Source: Blautia sp900556555
GTDB taxonomy: Bacteria > Bacillota > Clostridia > Lachnospirales > Lachnospiraceae
NCBI GenBank assembly: GCA_964250615.1
Contig: CAXUGM010000007.1
Reading direction: 5' to 3' (one strand)
DNA: 64,000 bases
A program made the translations under genes and the position numbers. The first letter of the stretch is position 1, and every line of letters starts with the position of its first letter. The notes under the pieces are model-generated. The model saw only the letters and a program-made list of their open reading frames with translations. It had not been told where the DNA came from and made no database searches. Of this stretch, positions 24,918-32,884 are shown one piece after another.

Positions 24918-26186
24918 ATGTTTCAGCAGACAGCAAAAGAATTGATACAGTTTATCGAAAAGAGTCCAACCTGTTTTCAGGCAGTAGAAACGATGAAAGA
25001 AATTTTGGAACAGGAAGGATACTCAGAATTAAAAGAAAGAGATAAGTGGAATCTTGAAAAAGGCGGTCATTATTTCGTTACCAGAAATGATTCTGCACTG
25101 ATTGCATTTGCCATACCACAGGAAGGGCTGAAAGGTTTCCGTATTATGGCAAGCCACAGTGATTCTCCTTCTTTTAAGATTAAAGATAACCCGGAGATGG
25201 CTGTAGAAAATAAATATGTGAAACTGAATGTGGAGCGGTACGGCGGAATGCTCTGTGCTCCATGGTTTGACCGCCCTCTCTCAGTGGCAGGCCGTGTGGT
25301 AGTAAAAGAAAATGATACATTTGTCACAAAACTTGTGGATGTGGATAGAGACCTTCTGATGATTCCAAACCTTGCCATTCATATGAGCCGTCAGGCCAAT
25401 GAGGGATATCAGTATAGTGCCCAGAAGGATATGCTGCCCCTGTATGGAGAGATTGCAGCAAAGGATACGTTTATGGAAACCATCGCACAGGCAGCAGGTG
25501 TAAAAGCAGAAGACATTCTGGGACATGATCTGTTTCTGTACAACAGGCAGAAAGGCTGTATCTGGGGTGCACAGGAAGAATTTTTATCGATAGGAAGACT
25601 GGATGATCTTCAGTGTGCCTTTGCATCTTTGAAAGGATTCCTTGGAGGAGAGAAGAAGGAATACGCAGCCGTACACTGTGTATTAGATAATGAAGAAGTA
25701 GGAAGCAGTACCAAACAGGGTGCAGCATCTACCTTCCTCTATGATGTGCTGGTGCGTATGGTACGCGGCCTTGGCATGGATTATGAAGATTATTTAAGAG
25801 CACTGGCAGACAGCTTCATGATTTCAGCAGACAATGGACACGCACTGCATCCAAACTATACAGAAAAAGCAGACCCGGTAAACCGCCCGGTTCTGAACCA
25901 GGGAATTGTGATCAAATATTCCGGAAATCAGAAATACTGTACAGATGCAGTGTCTGCGGCTATGTTCAAAGATTTGTGCAGCCAGGCAGAAGTCCCATAT
26001 CAGACCTTTACCAACAACTCTGATATCCCGGGAGGCTCTACCCTTGGAAATATTTCAAATACCAAAGTTGCTTTAAACAGTGTTGATATCGGGCTTCCAC
26101 AGTTAGCTATGCACTCTCCATATGAAACAGTAGGCGTGAAAGATACCTATTATCTCGTAGAAGCAGCGAAAAAATTATTTGCTTAA
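24918..26186 (+). CDS. apeB: M18 family aminopeptidase
   Basis: A 422-residue dinuclear-metal aminopeptidase of family M18. Metal and catalytic motifs are visible: ASHSDSPSFKIK (His near residue 78), the Asp-containing GRLDDLQ segment near 230, LDNEEVGSST (catalytic Glu-Glu near 265) and the C-terminal MHSPYETVG with its metal-binding His. It starts 18 bases after the molybdenum hydroxylase operon and is probably co-transcribed. It trims acidic or other N-terminal residues from peptides in the cytoplasm. Confidence 0.93.
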   Translation: MFQQTAKELIQFIEKSPTCFQAVETMKEILEQEGYSELKERDKWNLEKGGHYFVTRNDSALIAFAIPQEGLKGFRIMASHSDSPSFKIKDNPEMAVENKYVKLNVERYGGMLCAPWFDRPLSVAGRVVVKENDTFVTKLVDVDRDLLMIPNLAIHMSRQANEGYQYSAQKDMLPLYGEIAAKDTFMETIAQAAGVKAEDILGHDLFLYNRQKGCIWGAQEEFLSIGRLDDLQCAFASLKGFLGGEKKEYAAVHCVLDNEEVGSSTKQGAASTFLYDVLVRMVRGLGMDYEDYLRALADSFMISADNGHALHPNYTEKADPVNRPVLNQGIVIKYSGNQKYCTDAVSAAMFKDLCSQAEVPYQTFTNNSDIPGGSTLGNISNTKVALNSVDIGLPQLAMHSPYETVGVKDTYYLVEAAKKLFA

Positions 26187-26192
26187 ATCTTA

Positions 26193-27428
26193 TCAGCACC
26201 TTTTTCCGTGATATGGAAGAAGGTGCATTTTTTCACCCTTCACATGAAATCCAAATCCCAGGTTGTTTCCGGAATCTGTAGTAAAACCGCAGTCTTCTTC
26301 TGCAAGAATTTCGATGTTTTCCTCTTTCAATGACTGATGGAAATAAGAAAGACTGAAATTCTGGGAATAGCATTCAGGGTATGTGCCCAGCAGCAGACGC
26401 ATGGATCTGGGAGCATGATCAAAATAAAAATACGTTCCTATAAAATCAGCCTGCTTTTTCATATAAGGCAGGATTTCCCGGTATAAAAAAGTATCATGAT
26501 AGAAATTGTGTTCATTCACAGCAAAAAAATCCAGATGGATGTCAATACATTCTGATTTCAGTGGAAAGACCGTGCTGCTGTCTGCCAGATAAAGAATATC
26601 CAGATCTGGCCGCTGCTTTTCAATGAGATGCTTATACATCAGCAAGGTTTCCGGATACTTGTCAATGACCAGATACTGGCTGTCAGCAGGCAGATACTCC
26701 AGGTGGTTATGCATGAAAAACCAGGCATTGATATAGGTTTCCGCAATGACCTTGTGGTGAAGGTCTGTTTCTTCCATGCATCTGAGCATCCAGTTATAAG
26801 AACGCTGGAACATACTGATCAGTTCCGGGGGCAAATCCTTATACAGTTCTCTGGTTACATCAGGAGTATCCTGAAGGTTGGTGTTTTTATTCGGTGTCAT
26901 GAGAATGCCTTTGTCAATCTTTGCCTGGTAACCACAGCTGCATCCAAGAGTTCCATGGTAAATAAACCGCTGATCCATCTCCACTTCGGAAAGAGACAGG
27001 GGGCTGTGGCATACAGGACAGCACAGCAGAGACAGCATGGTCAGGGGCACGCCTGTTTTTAAGTCTGCTGTGGCAGGATGCTGGTCTAGTTCCAGGATTT
27101 TCTGATCCAGACGGCTGATGATTTCCTGTTTCCGCTGGATTTCCCGGGTGCAAAAATCTCTCTTTCCGGCATAGATGGCTTTTAATTCTTCCACATCCTG
27201 GGCGTCAGCCAGGCCGGAAACACGTCTTAAAGATAAAATAATGTGGATTTCCCGTAGGGAAAAATCAAGTTCTTTTAGTTCCAGAATCCATTCCAGATCC
27301 TTCAAGGTAGCCTGGTCAAAAAGATATTGTCCTTTGGGCCGTGGTGGAACCAGCAAACCATAATTAATATAATAGTAAAGATTATCCACTGAAATATGAT
27401 AAAGCTCTGATACTTTTCCAATACGCAT
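26193..27428 (-). CDS. MerR-type regulator fused to a zinc ribbon and a methyltransferase-like domain
   Basis: 411 residues in three parts. Residues 1-70 are a MerR DNA-binding domain (MRIGKVSELYHISVDNLYYY, then LEWILELKELDFSLREI), followed by a dimerisation helix to about 120. Residues 134-175 hold a four-Cys zinc ribbon (LLCCPVCHSPL ... GCSCGYQA). The C-terminal 230 residues resemble the RlmA-like rRNA methyltransferase layout (zinc ribbon then Rossmann domain), but the Gly-rich SAM loop is not obvious, so it may only bind a ligand. The gene diverges from hisD, and a palindrome plus a 19-bp-spacer promoter lie between them. Confidence 0.75.
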   Translation of the reverse strand: MRIGKVSELYHISVDNLYYYINYGLLVPPRPKGQYLFDQATLKDLEWILELKELDFSLREIHIILSLRRVSGLADAQDVEELKAIYAGKRDFCTREIQRKQEIISRLDQKILELDQHPATADLKTGVPLTMLSLLCCPVCHSPLSLSEVEMDQRFIYHGTLGCSCGYQAKIDKGILMTPNKNTNLQDTPDVTRELYKDLPPELISMFQRSYNWMLRCMEETDLHHKVIAETYINAWFFMHNHLEYLPADSQYLVIDKYPETLLMYKHLIEKQRPDLDILYLADSSTVFPLKSECIDIHLDFFAVNEHNFYHDTFLYREILPYMKKQADFIGTYFYFDHAPRSMRLLLGTYPECYSQNFSLSYFHQSLKEENIEILAEEDCGFTTDSGNNLGFGFHVKGEKMHLLPYHGKRC

Positions 27429-27476
27429 AATATTCTCCTGTTCCTGGAAATTTAATAGTATTATTTTATCACAAAT

Positions 27477-27492
27477 CTGGAGTACACTCCAG
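27477..27492. promoter_or_regulatory. Palindromic operator, likely bound by the MerR fusion
   Basis: CTGGAGT-AC-ACTCCAG, two perfect 7-bp arms around two bases, the size and form of MerR-family operators. It lies 49 bases upstream of the MerR fusion gene and 31 bases before the -35 of the hisD promoter. Confidence 0.6.
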
Positions 27493-27522
27493 GTTTTGAC
27501 AGTATTTTAAAATAAAAACAGG

Positions 27523-27553
27523 TTGACATGAGCCAGACTCCATACTCTACAAT
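27523..27553 (+). promoter_or_regulatory. MerR-type promoter of hisD (19-bp spacer)
   Basis: -35 TTGACA (27523-27528) and -10 TACAAT (27548-27553) are near consensus but 19 bp apart, the hallmark of promoters that MerR proteins activate by untwisting. The spacer holds a weak dyad (ATGAG ... CTCCAT) related to the upstream palindrome. Confidence 0.65.
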
Positions 27554-27586
27554 AGCAGAAACAAAAGAACAAGGAGTTCATGGAAT

Positions 27587-28858
27587 ATGAAAATTATAAA
27601 AGAATCACAAAAGAGAACAGAAGAAGATAGAAGAAACCTCACGAAAACAGTAGGAGAGATCATTGATTATGTTAGAGAAAACAAGGATGCAGCATTAAAA
27701 GAATATAATCAGAAATTCGATGGCTGTATGCGGGACTCCCTCCGTGTGAGCAGAGCGGAAATAGAAGAAGCCTATGCTCAGTTATCTGCTCAGGAGATAG
27801 CAGATCTGAAGGCAGCAGCAGACAATATCCGGGCCTTTGCAAAGGCACAAAGAGAAACCGTGAAACCACTGGAAAACTTCAGCCCGGCACCTGGGATCTA
27901 TCTGGGACACAGAATTATTCCCGTGAAATCCTGTTGCTGTTATGTGCCGGGAGGAAATTACCCGCTGTATTCTACGGCGCTGATGCTGGTGATTCCTGCA
28001 AAGACAGCGGGAGTAGCAAGAGTAGCAGCCTGTTCCCCTGTCATGAAAGGGACAAACAAGATTAATCCAAAAACCCTGGCAGCCATGGATATCGCAGGGG
28101 CAGATGAAATCTATGCAGTAGGCGGGGCACAGTCCATTGCAGCATTTTCTTATGGAACAGAAGAAATTCAGCCGGTAGATATGATCGTAGGGCCGGGAAA
28201 CAGGTTCGTAACAGAAGCGAAGCGGCAGTGCTATGGACAGGTGGGAATTGATTTCGTTGCAGGACCAAGCGAGGTTCTTGTCATTGCAGACGGAAGCGGT
28301 ACACCGGAAATCGTGGCAGCAGATCTTCTTGCCCAGTCTGAGCATGATCCAAATGCAAAGGGTATGCTGATCACCACAGATGAGAAGTTCGGAAAAGCTG
28401 TAATAGAGGCAGTAGAAAAAGAATTATCTGTACTGGAAACAGCAGAAATTGCCAGAAAATCCTGGGAAGCCTACGGTGAAGTGATTCTCGCAGATACTTT
28501 GGAAGAGGCTGTTCAGATTGCCAATGATTATGCACCGGAACACCTGGAAATCAATGTAAAAGAACCTGAGAAAGTGGCAGATCAATTATATAATTACGGT
28601 TCTCTTTTTATAGGAGAGAATACAGCAGAGGTGTTTGGAGATTATGCTTCCGGCACAAACCATACCTTGCCAACACTAAGGGCAGCGAGATATACAGGTG
28701 GTGTGTGGGTAGGTACTTTCCTGAAAACCTGTACACACCAGAGTATGACAAAAGAAGCTATGGAAAGCCTGGCACCTTTAGTATCCCGCATGGCACAGGG
28801 AGAAGGTCTCATGGGACACGCCGAGGCAGCAGAGGCGAGAATGAGAAACAGCAGATAA
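27587..28858 (+). CDS. hisD: Histidinol dehydrogenase (HisD family)
   Basis: A 423-residue HisD-family enzyme, NAD-dependent oxidation of histidinol to histidine in the cytosol. Signatures: CCYVPGGNYPLYSTALM near 115-131, GPGNRFVTEAK near 205, the zinc-ligand region DLLAQSEHDPNAKG near 248, the catalytic EHLEINV and GDYASGTNHTLPT near 355. No other histidine gene is nearby, and its promoter looks MerR-dependent rather than attenuated, so it could be a paralogue with another polyol-type substrate. Start ATG 27587 follows AAGGAG. Confidence 0.88.
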   Translation: MKIIKESQKRTEEDRRNLTKTVGEIIDYVRENKDAALKEYNQKFDGCMRDSLRVSRAEIEEAYAQLSAQEIADLKAAADNIRAFAKAQRETVKPLENFSPAPGIYLGHRIIPVKSCCCYVPGGNYPLYSTALMLVIPAKTAGVARVAACSPVMKGTNKINPKTLAAMDIAGADEIYAVGGAQSIAAFSYGTEEIQPVDMIVGPGNRFVTEAKRQCYGQVGIDFVAGPSEVLVIADGSGTPEIVAADLLAQSEHDPNAKGMLITTDEKFGKAVIEAVEKELSVLETAEIARKSWEAYGEVILADTLEEAVQIANDYAPEHLEINVKEPEKVADQLYNYGSLFIGENTAEVFGDYASGTNHTLPTLRAARYTGGVWVGTFLKTCTHQSMTKEAMESLAPLVSRMAQGEGLMGHAEAAEARMRNSR

Positions 28859-28860
28859 AA

Positions 28861-28895
28861 AAACGGTCACCCCTTGTATGGAGTGACCGTTTTTA
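28861..28895. terminator. Bidirectional terminator between hisD and the psiE-like gene
   Basis: ACGGTCAC (28863-28870) pairs with GTGACCGT (28883-28890), A-run on the left and T-run on the right. Confidence 0.88.
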
Positions 28896-28904
28896 TAAGA
28901 ATTT

Positions 28905-29309
28905 TTATAATTTGTCGTAAGACTTTTCCTTGTCATTGGAATTTTTCAACAACAGATATTTTCTGACGGTGAAGATAACAGCAATAGCAACGACTCCAAT
29001 AAGCGTTTCTGTCATATTCAGATGTTCCACAACCATCTGTCTGGCAATGGCGAACATGAGAACCTCAAGAAGATTCTCAGCAGTATGCTTTGCAAGCATT
29101 TTTACAAATTCCACGCCAATGAGCAAAGTCAGGGCATTTCCCAGAAATTGTGTAAACTGTTCCGGTGTAATGTCCAGCAAAGGAATCGATACAAAATTGT
29201 ATATCATTGGTATAATCAAAGTAATGATCACAAGAAGCATAACTGCAGATAAAACAATTTCCGTGTACCGTGATATGGCGTAGATGATTTCATTTAATTT
29301 CCGTTTCAT
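28905..29309 (-). CDS. PsiE-like membrane protein
   Basis: A 134-residue protein with four hydrophobic helices (about 17-40, 55-72, 80-95 and 103-122) and the charged tail of the phosphate-starvation-inducible PsiE family. Family-like patterns are GNALTLLIGVEFVKMLAKH and the following Glu-rich connector. I chose ATG 29309 (MKRKLNEII) with AAGGGG upstream; the frame opens at 29390 but the added residues are not homologous. No Pho box was seen. Function is unknown even in E. coli. Confidence 0.75.
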   Translation of the reverse strand: MKRKLNEIIYAISRYTEIVLSAVMLLVIITLIIPMIYNFVSIPLLDITPEQFTQFLGNALTLLIGVEFVKMLAKHTAENLLEVLMFAIARQMVVEHLNMTETLIGVVAIAVIFTVRKYLLLKNSNDKEKSYDKL

Positions 29310-29530
29310 AATGCAAGAACCCCTTTTTCTTATTTTTCGCACGCCTTGAAAATGCTTATGAAAGAAATTTGTAATAATTTCAGTTAACAATTTACAAACT
29401 GCTTATTCGTACCTCTATCATACCATAAATAGAAGGAAAAACGAAGCAGTTTTTCAGGAAAAAACAGGAAAAAAGTCAGGTATATTTTAAGTAATTATTA
29501 CAGAAAAAATGCAAAAAATTCAAGTAGGAC

Positions 29531-29559
29531 TTGCAAACAAAAAAAAACTGTGGTATTAT
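29531..29559 (+). promoter_or_regulatory. Upstream sigma-A promoter of the NlpC/P60 gene
   Basis: -35 TTGCAA (29531-29536), 17-bp A-rich spacer, -10 TATTAT (29554-29559). Confidence 0.6.
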
Positions 29560-29577
29560 ATACGGGAAGTCTAAAAA

Positions 29578-29617
29578 TGTTTCAAAATTGTTACAAAGAT
29601 TAATTTTTGAGTATAAT
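29578..29617 (+). promoter_or_regulatory. WalR-like box overlapping a second promoter of the NlpC/P60 gene
   Basis: TGTTTC-AAAAT-TGTTAC (29578-29594) fits the WalR/YycF consensus TGTWAH-N5-TGTWAH with one mismatch. Its right half overlaps the -35 position of a promoter with -10 TATAAT at 29612-29617 (17-bp spacer), the usual placement for WalR activation of cell-wall hydrolase genes. Confidence 0.55.
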
Positions 29618-29645
29618 AATATATGAGGAAAGGCAAAGGGGAAGT

Positions 29646-31001
29646 ATGAAGAAAAAATTAGTATGTCTGTCACTGATATTTGCCATGACTGCGGCACAGG
29701 TTCTTCCTGTTTCAGCAGCAAGAAAGGATGATTTGCAGGCTGAGAAAGCAGCGACACAGAGTAAGCTTTCAGCAGCACAGGCTCAGGCAAGCGGCCTGGA
29801 AAGTAAAAAACAGGCTTTATTAGGACAGATCAGCACTACAGAGCAGCAGATTGTAGAAGCTATGACTCAGATTGATTTATTAGCTGATGAAATCGCAAAT
29901 AAAGAAGTAGATATCCAGGAAACAAAAGAAGATTTGGTACAGGCAGAGGCTGACCGTGACGAGCAGTATGAATCTATGAAGAAGAGAATTCAGTACATGT
30001 ACGAAAACGGTGGAGGGGATACCTGGGCACAGATTTTATTAGAATCTGACAGTTTAGCTACTATGCTTTCCAAAGCAGAAAATACAGAGAAAATGTATCA
30101 GTACGACAGAGACGAACTGAAAGAGATGAAGGCTATCGTTCAGGAAGTCAAAGATTTGGAAGAGCAGCTTGAAAATGAAAAACATGAATTAGAAACTGCG
30201 AAGAATGAGCAGGAAGGTGTAAAAGCAAGCCTGGAAGTGAAGGTACAGGAGTTTAAGGCAACTGCATCAAATTACGAAACACAGATTGCAAATGCAAAGG
30301 CACAGGCTCAGCAGTACAAAGAACTGATTCAGCAGCAGAATACAGAGCTGAAGAAGATTCAGCAGCAGGAAGAAGAGGCAAGAAGACAGCAGCAGTTACA
30401 GCAGCAGCAGAATAACAGCACTGGCGGAAATGCTGTCACAGGTGGAAATACAAACACAAATACTAATACAAACACCAACACGAATACAAGCAGCAAGCCA
30501 AGCTCAAACAGCAACACAAATACAAACAATAATACTAACAGCAATACAAATACTAATACAAACACAAATACAAACACTAACACGAATACAAGCAGCAAGC
30601 CAAACACATCATCCAAGCCAAGTGCTCCATCTTATAACAGTGGAACAGGTGCAGCGGTTGTAGCTTATGCGATGCAGTTCATCGGAAATCCATATGTATA
30701 TGGCGGAAACAGCCTGACAAATGGTATTGACTGCTCTGGATTCACACAGCAGATTTATGGTCACTTTGGTTACAGCTTACCACGTGTAAGTGATGCACAG
30801 GCTTATTCAGGTGTGGGAATTGATTATTCTCAGGCTCGTGCAGGAGATCTTATCGTATATCCTGGACATGTAGCAATCCTTACAGGAGATGGCGGTATTG
30901 TACATGCTTCTAACAGTGCACCATATCCAAAGGGTGGTATCAAATACACAGCTAACGCATTATACAGAAGCTATATTGCAGTTAGACGTATTGTTCAGTA
31001 A
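29646..31001 (+). CDS. Secreted NlpC/P60 peptidoglycan hydrolase, PcsB/CwlO-like
   Basis: 451 residues. A signal peptide (1 to about 25, ending PVSAA) is followed by a long coiled coil (about 27-250), a low-complexity Asn-Thr linker (about 264-325) and a C-terminal NlpC/P60 domain with Cys363 in GIDCSGF, His408 in YPGHVAIL and the nearby His420. This is the architecture of PcsB/CwlO/RipA-type D,L-endopeptidases, activated at the membrane by FtsEX in relatives. I chose ATG 29646, after AAAGGGGA, giving a proper signal peptide; the frame opens at 29607. The WalR-like box supports regulation by the WalRK essential system. Confidence 0.92.
   Translation: MKKKLVCLSLIFAMTAAQVLPVSAARKDDLQAEKAATQSKLSAAQAQASGLESKKQALLGQISTTEQQIVEAMTQIDLLADEIANKEVDIQETKEDLVQAEADRDEQYESMKKRIQYMYENGGGDTWAQILLESDSLATMLSKAENTEKMYQYDRDELKEMKAIVQEVKDLEEQLENEKHELETAKNEQEGVKASLEVKVQEFKATASNYETQIANAKAQAQQYKELIQQQNTELKKIQQQEEEARRQQQLQQQQNNSTGGNAVTGGNTNTNTNTNTNTNTSSKPSSNSNTNTNNNTNSNTNTNTNTNTNTNTNTSSKPNTSSKPSAPSYNSGTGAAVVAYAMQFIGNPYVYGGNSLTNGIDCSGFTQQIYGHFGYSLPRVSDAQAYSGVGIDYSQARAGDLIVYPGHVAILTGDGGIVHASNSAPYPKGGIKYTANALYRSYIAVRRIVQ
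30442..30620 (+). repeat. Asn-Thr codon repeat in the hydrolase linker
   Basis: Repeated AAYACN hexamers (Asn-Thr) form two near-identical blocks, each closing with AGCAGCAAGCCA (Ser-Ser-Lys-Pro). The blocks are about 100 bp apart, so slippage or recombination could change the linker length. Confidence 0.8.
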
Positions 31002-31020
31002 GTAAAAAACTTATACATAC

Positions 31021-31054
31021 AAGGGTTCGTATCTTAGGATACGAGCCCTTTTTG
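31021..31054 (+). terminator. Terminator of the NlpC/P60 gene
   Basis: A 13-bp stem with one G-U (31021-31033 with 31038-31050, loop TTAG) followed by TTT. Confidence 0.88.
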
Positions 31055-31074
31055 AAATTTACAGGAGTGAAAAA

Positions 31075-31128
31075 ATGCATATTTTAATTATTGAAGATGA
31101 ACCCCTGTTCCAATGCTTTTTCGGTTGA
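31075..31128 (+). pseudogene. Beheaded response regulator: first residues only
   Basis: After a good AGGAG site, ATG 31075 opens MHILIIEDEPLFQ, the exact start of a CheY-like receiver (first beta strand and acidic Asp-Glu pair), then CFFG and a stop at 31126-31128. The rest of the regulator is gone; the sequence passes within 25 bases into the 52-bp repeat array. It marks a deletion junction. Confidence 0.6.
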
Positions 31129-31149
31129 AAATGTTGTTTTGTGATTTTT

Positions 31150-31440
31150 AGCCTACCTTTTTTAGGTACAAATAGGTGGATTTTAATAAATTCTGAAATC
31201 AGACCTACTTATTTTGGAGATAAATAGGCTGTTGAGTAAGATTCTGTAAATCCAACTTATAATTCGAGAGAAAAAAATAGGTTGAAAAGAGGAAATCTTG
31301 GAATTTAGCCTATTGGAGTCAGAAAAATGTAGGCTTATATGAGAAAAACATGCAATCCCACCTATTTGGGGGCACAAAAAGTAGGCTGGAACGAGGAAAT
31401 TACGAGATTTGCCCTATTTATGGTCTAGCTGGAAAAATTC
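31150..31440. repeat. Degenerate 52-bp tandem repeat array with paired CCTA/TAGG half-sites
   Basis: CCTA (or CTTA) occurs at 31152, 31204, 31256, 31309, 31361 and 31413, that is at steps of 52, 52, 53, 52 and 52. TAGG occurs at 31173, 31225, 31278, 31330 and 31382, again at 52-53 bp steps, 21 bp after each CCTA. Between the half-sites and after them the units are AT-rich and poorly conserved; the best second match is TAGGYTG-N3-GAGGAAAT in units 3 and 5. The sixth unit is incomplete. Each unit is a short inverted repeat (ACCTA ... TAGGT). 52 bp equals five helical turns. There is no conserved reading frame. Not a CRISPR, since no exact repeats exist. Confidence 0.8.
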
Positions 31441-31514
31441 TGAACTTTATAAATGCTTTCCTGATGTTAATACCTTTTATGGATGAAAGTATTGATTTTT
31501 AGGTGAAACACACC

Positions 31515-31563
31515 AAACGATGTGTGCAGTTTGAGTTAATTATTCAAACTTCACACGTCGTTT
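31515..31563. repeat. 20-bp inverted repeat beyond the histidine kinase gene
   Basis: The arms 31515-31534 and 31544-31563 match at 18 of 20 positions around a 9-nt loop. It lies 15 bases past the stop of the minus-strand kinase gene and probably ends that transcript, though no T-run follows. Bases 31441-31514 show nothing else. Confidence 0.6.
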
Positions 31564-31578
31564 AGTATTACGGTTTAG

Positions 31579-32877
31579 CTACTGCTTCAAGGTTATAATC
31601 GTATGGAACGTAGCCGTGGCATCATCGTAATACATTTTTAAATCCCCCTGATACTTGCCGACTGCTTTCCGGATACTTTTGATGCCAAAGCCATGTCTGC
31701 CTATGCCGGATTTATGCGAAACGGGAAAACCGTTCTGGTCAAAATCCGGCATACTTCTGCATGAATTTACAAGGACAATGACAACAAAGGGAGTGTTTTC
31801 TTTCTTTTGCACCATAAGGTCAATAAAAGAATCAGGGATGTTTTCCGCAGCTTCCACTGCATTGTCCAGAAGATTACAAAACAGGGAGGTCAGGTCATTC
31901 TGGCTCATCTGGCGGAGCAGATTCTTGCGGATATCTGCATGAAATCCAATCCCCTTTTCCATACATTGCCGCTGGCAGCGGTTCAGAATCGCATTTAGCA
32001 TGGCATTGTCACAGATTCTGGCAGTTTCCTTCAAATCAGAAGCCGCTATAAGATGGCTGATGTAAGATTCTATTTTTTCGGTTTCCCCGTGCTCATTTAA
32101 CAGTTTGATGGACTGTAGGTGCTTCTTGATATCATGAATTAAAATACTCCGGTTTTCATTTTGCGACAGCAACATTTTATAATATTCGGCAGAATCGGAT
32201 TCTTTTTGAAGGAGCAGCTGTATTTCTGTAAATTCACGGCTTTTTTTCTGGTTGTATTGTGTGATTCCGAATACCAATAAGTTTGTCAGCAGAAGAAGAA
32301 CAGCACTGATTATCACCATAATATTCGCAACAGGAACAAAGTAGGAAGTTTCGGCTATGGTAAGAAATGTAAGCATAACAAAGATAGAGGAAATTGGAAT
32401 CAGCATTAGAAATAATTCTGAAACATCATGAGGATATTGCTCCTGCTGGTTACTTTTGAATATGTGTGTCAAAAGATAAATGATAGTAAAGAATAAACTT
32501 TTACTAAAGATTACAAAAAATGCAAAGCCAATATCTTCCGTGGATAGGAAGTTTGGAAAAAACTTTATTATAATACTCATGGCTACTAATTCGGATATGT
32601 TCATAATTCCAGTAAATATAGCGGAATGAAGGAGGCAAGAGGAAAAAGGGAGTATAAAGTTCATAAGAAAAAAGAACATATTGGCCGCAAGAAACAAGAG
32701 CGTATTTAAAAGTGTGTTATGGAACATAGAGAAGAAAAATAATGCAAAATACAAGGCACTCAAAAACAGCACTCGTGTCTTCGCAGAGTGCTTTGGAAGA
32801 AAGAGACGGGATGAATATTGCCAGATGATAATGGCTTCTATGAAAAAAGCAAAAAAGAATAATAAGGTTCTCTCCAT
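31579..32877 (-). CDS. AgrC-like sensor histidine kinase (GHKL type)
   Basis: 432 residues. About six membrane helices occupy residues 1-200, followed by a coiled linker, a DHp with Phospho-His in SILIHDIKKHLQ (about residue 248), and a GHKL ATPase domain with N box FCNLLDNAVEAAENI, and G box GIGRHGFGIKSIRKAV. This is the HPK10/AgrC class that senses peptides or other signals through its membrane domain. It follows the LytTR regulator by 7 bases. No AgrB protease or AgrD-like precursor is found nearby, so its ligand is unknown. Confidence 0.9.
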   Translation of the reverse strand: MERTLLFFFAFFIEAIIIWQYSSRLFLPKHSAKTRVLFLSALYFALFFFSMFHNTLLNTLLFLAANMFFFLMNFILPFSSCLLHSAIFTGIMNISELVAMSIIIKFFPNFLSTEDIGFAFFVIFSKSLFFTIIYLLTHIFKSNQQEQYPHDVSELFLMLIPISSIFVMLTFLTIAETSYFVPVANIMVIISAVLLLLTNLLVFGITQYNQKKSREFTEIQLLLQKESDSAEYYKMLLSQNENRSILIHDIKKHLQSIKLLNEHGETEKIESYISHLIAASDLKETARICDNAMLNAILNRCQRQCMEKGIGFHADIRKNLLRQMSQNDLTSLFCNLLDNAVEAAENIPDSFIDLMVQKKENTPFVVIVLVNSCRSMPDFDQNGFPVSHKSGIGRHGFGIKSIRKAVGKYQGDLKMYYDDATATFHTIITLKQ

Positions 32878-32884
32878 AAATTTC

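Noticed and set aside
30442..30620. Non-coding tandem repeat
   Set aside because: It is in frame within the NlpC/P60 gene and encodes an Asn-Thr linker; only the protein repeat is kept.
31150..31440. CRISPR array
   Set aside because: The period is constant, but no unit has an exact direct repeat and no cas gene is near; the conserved parts are only 4-8 bp half-sites.
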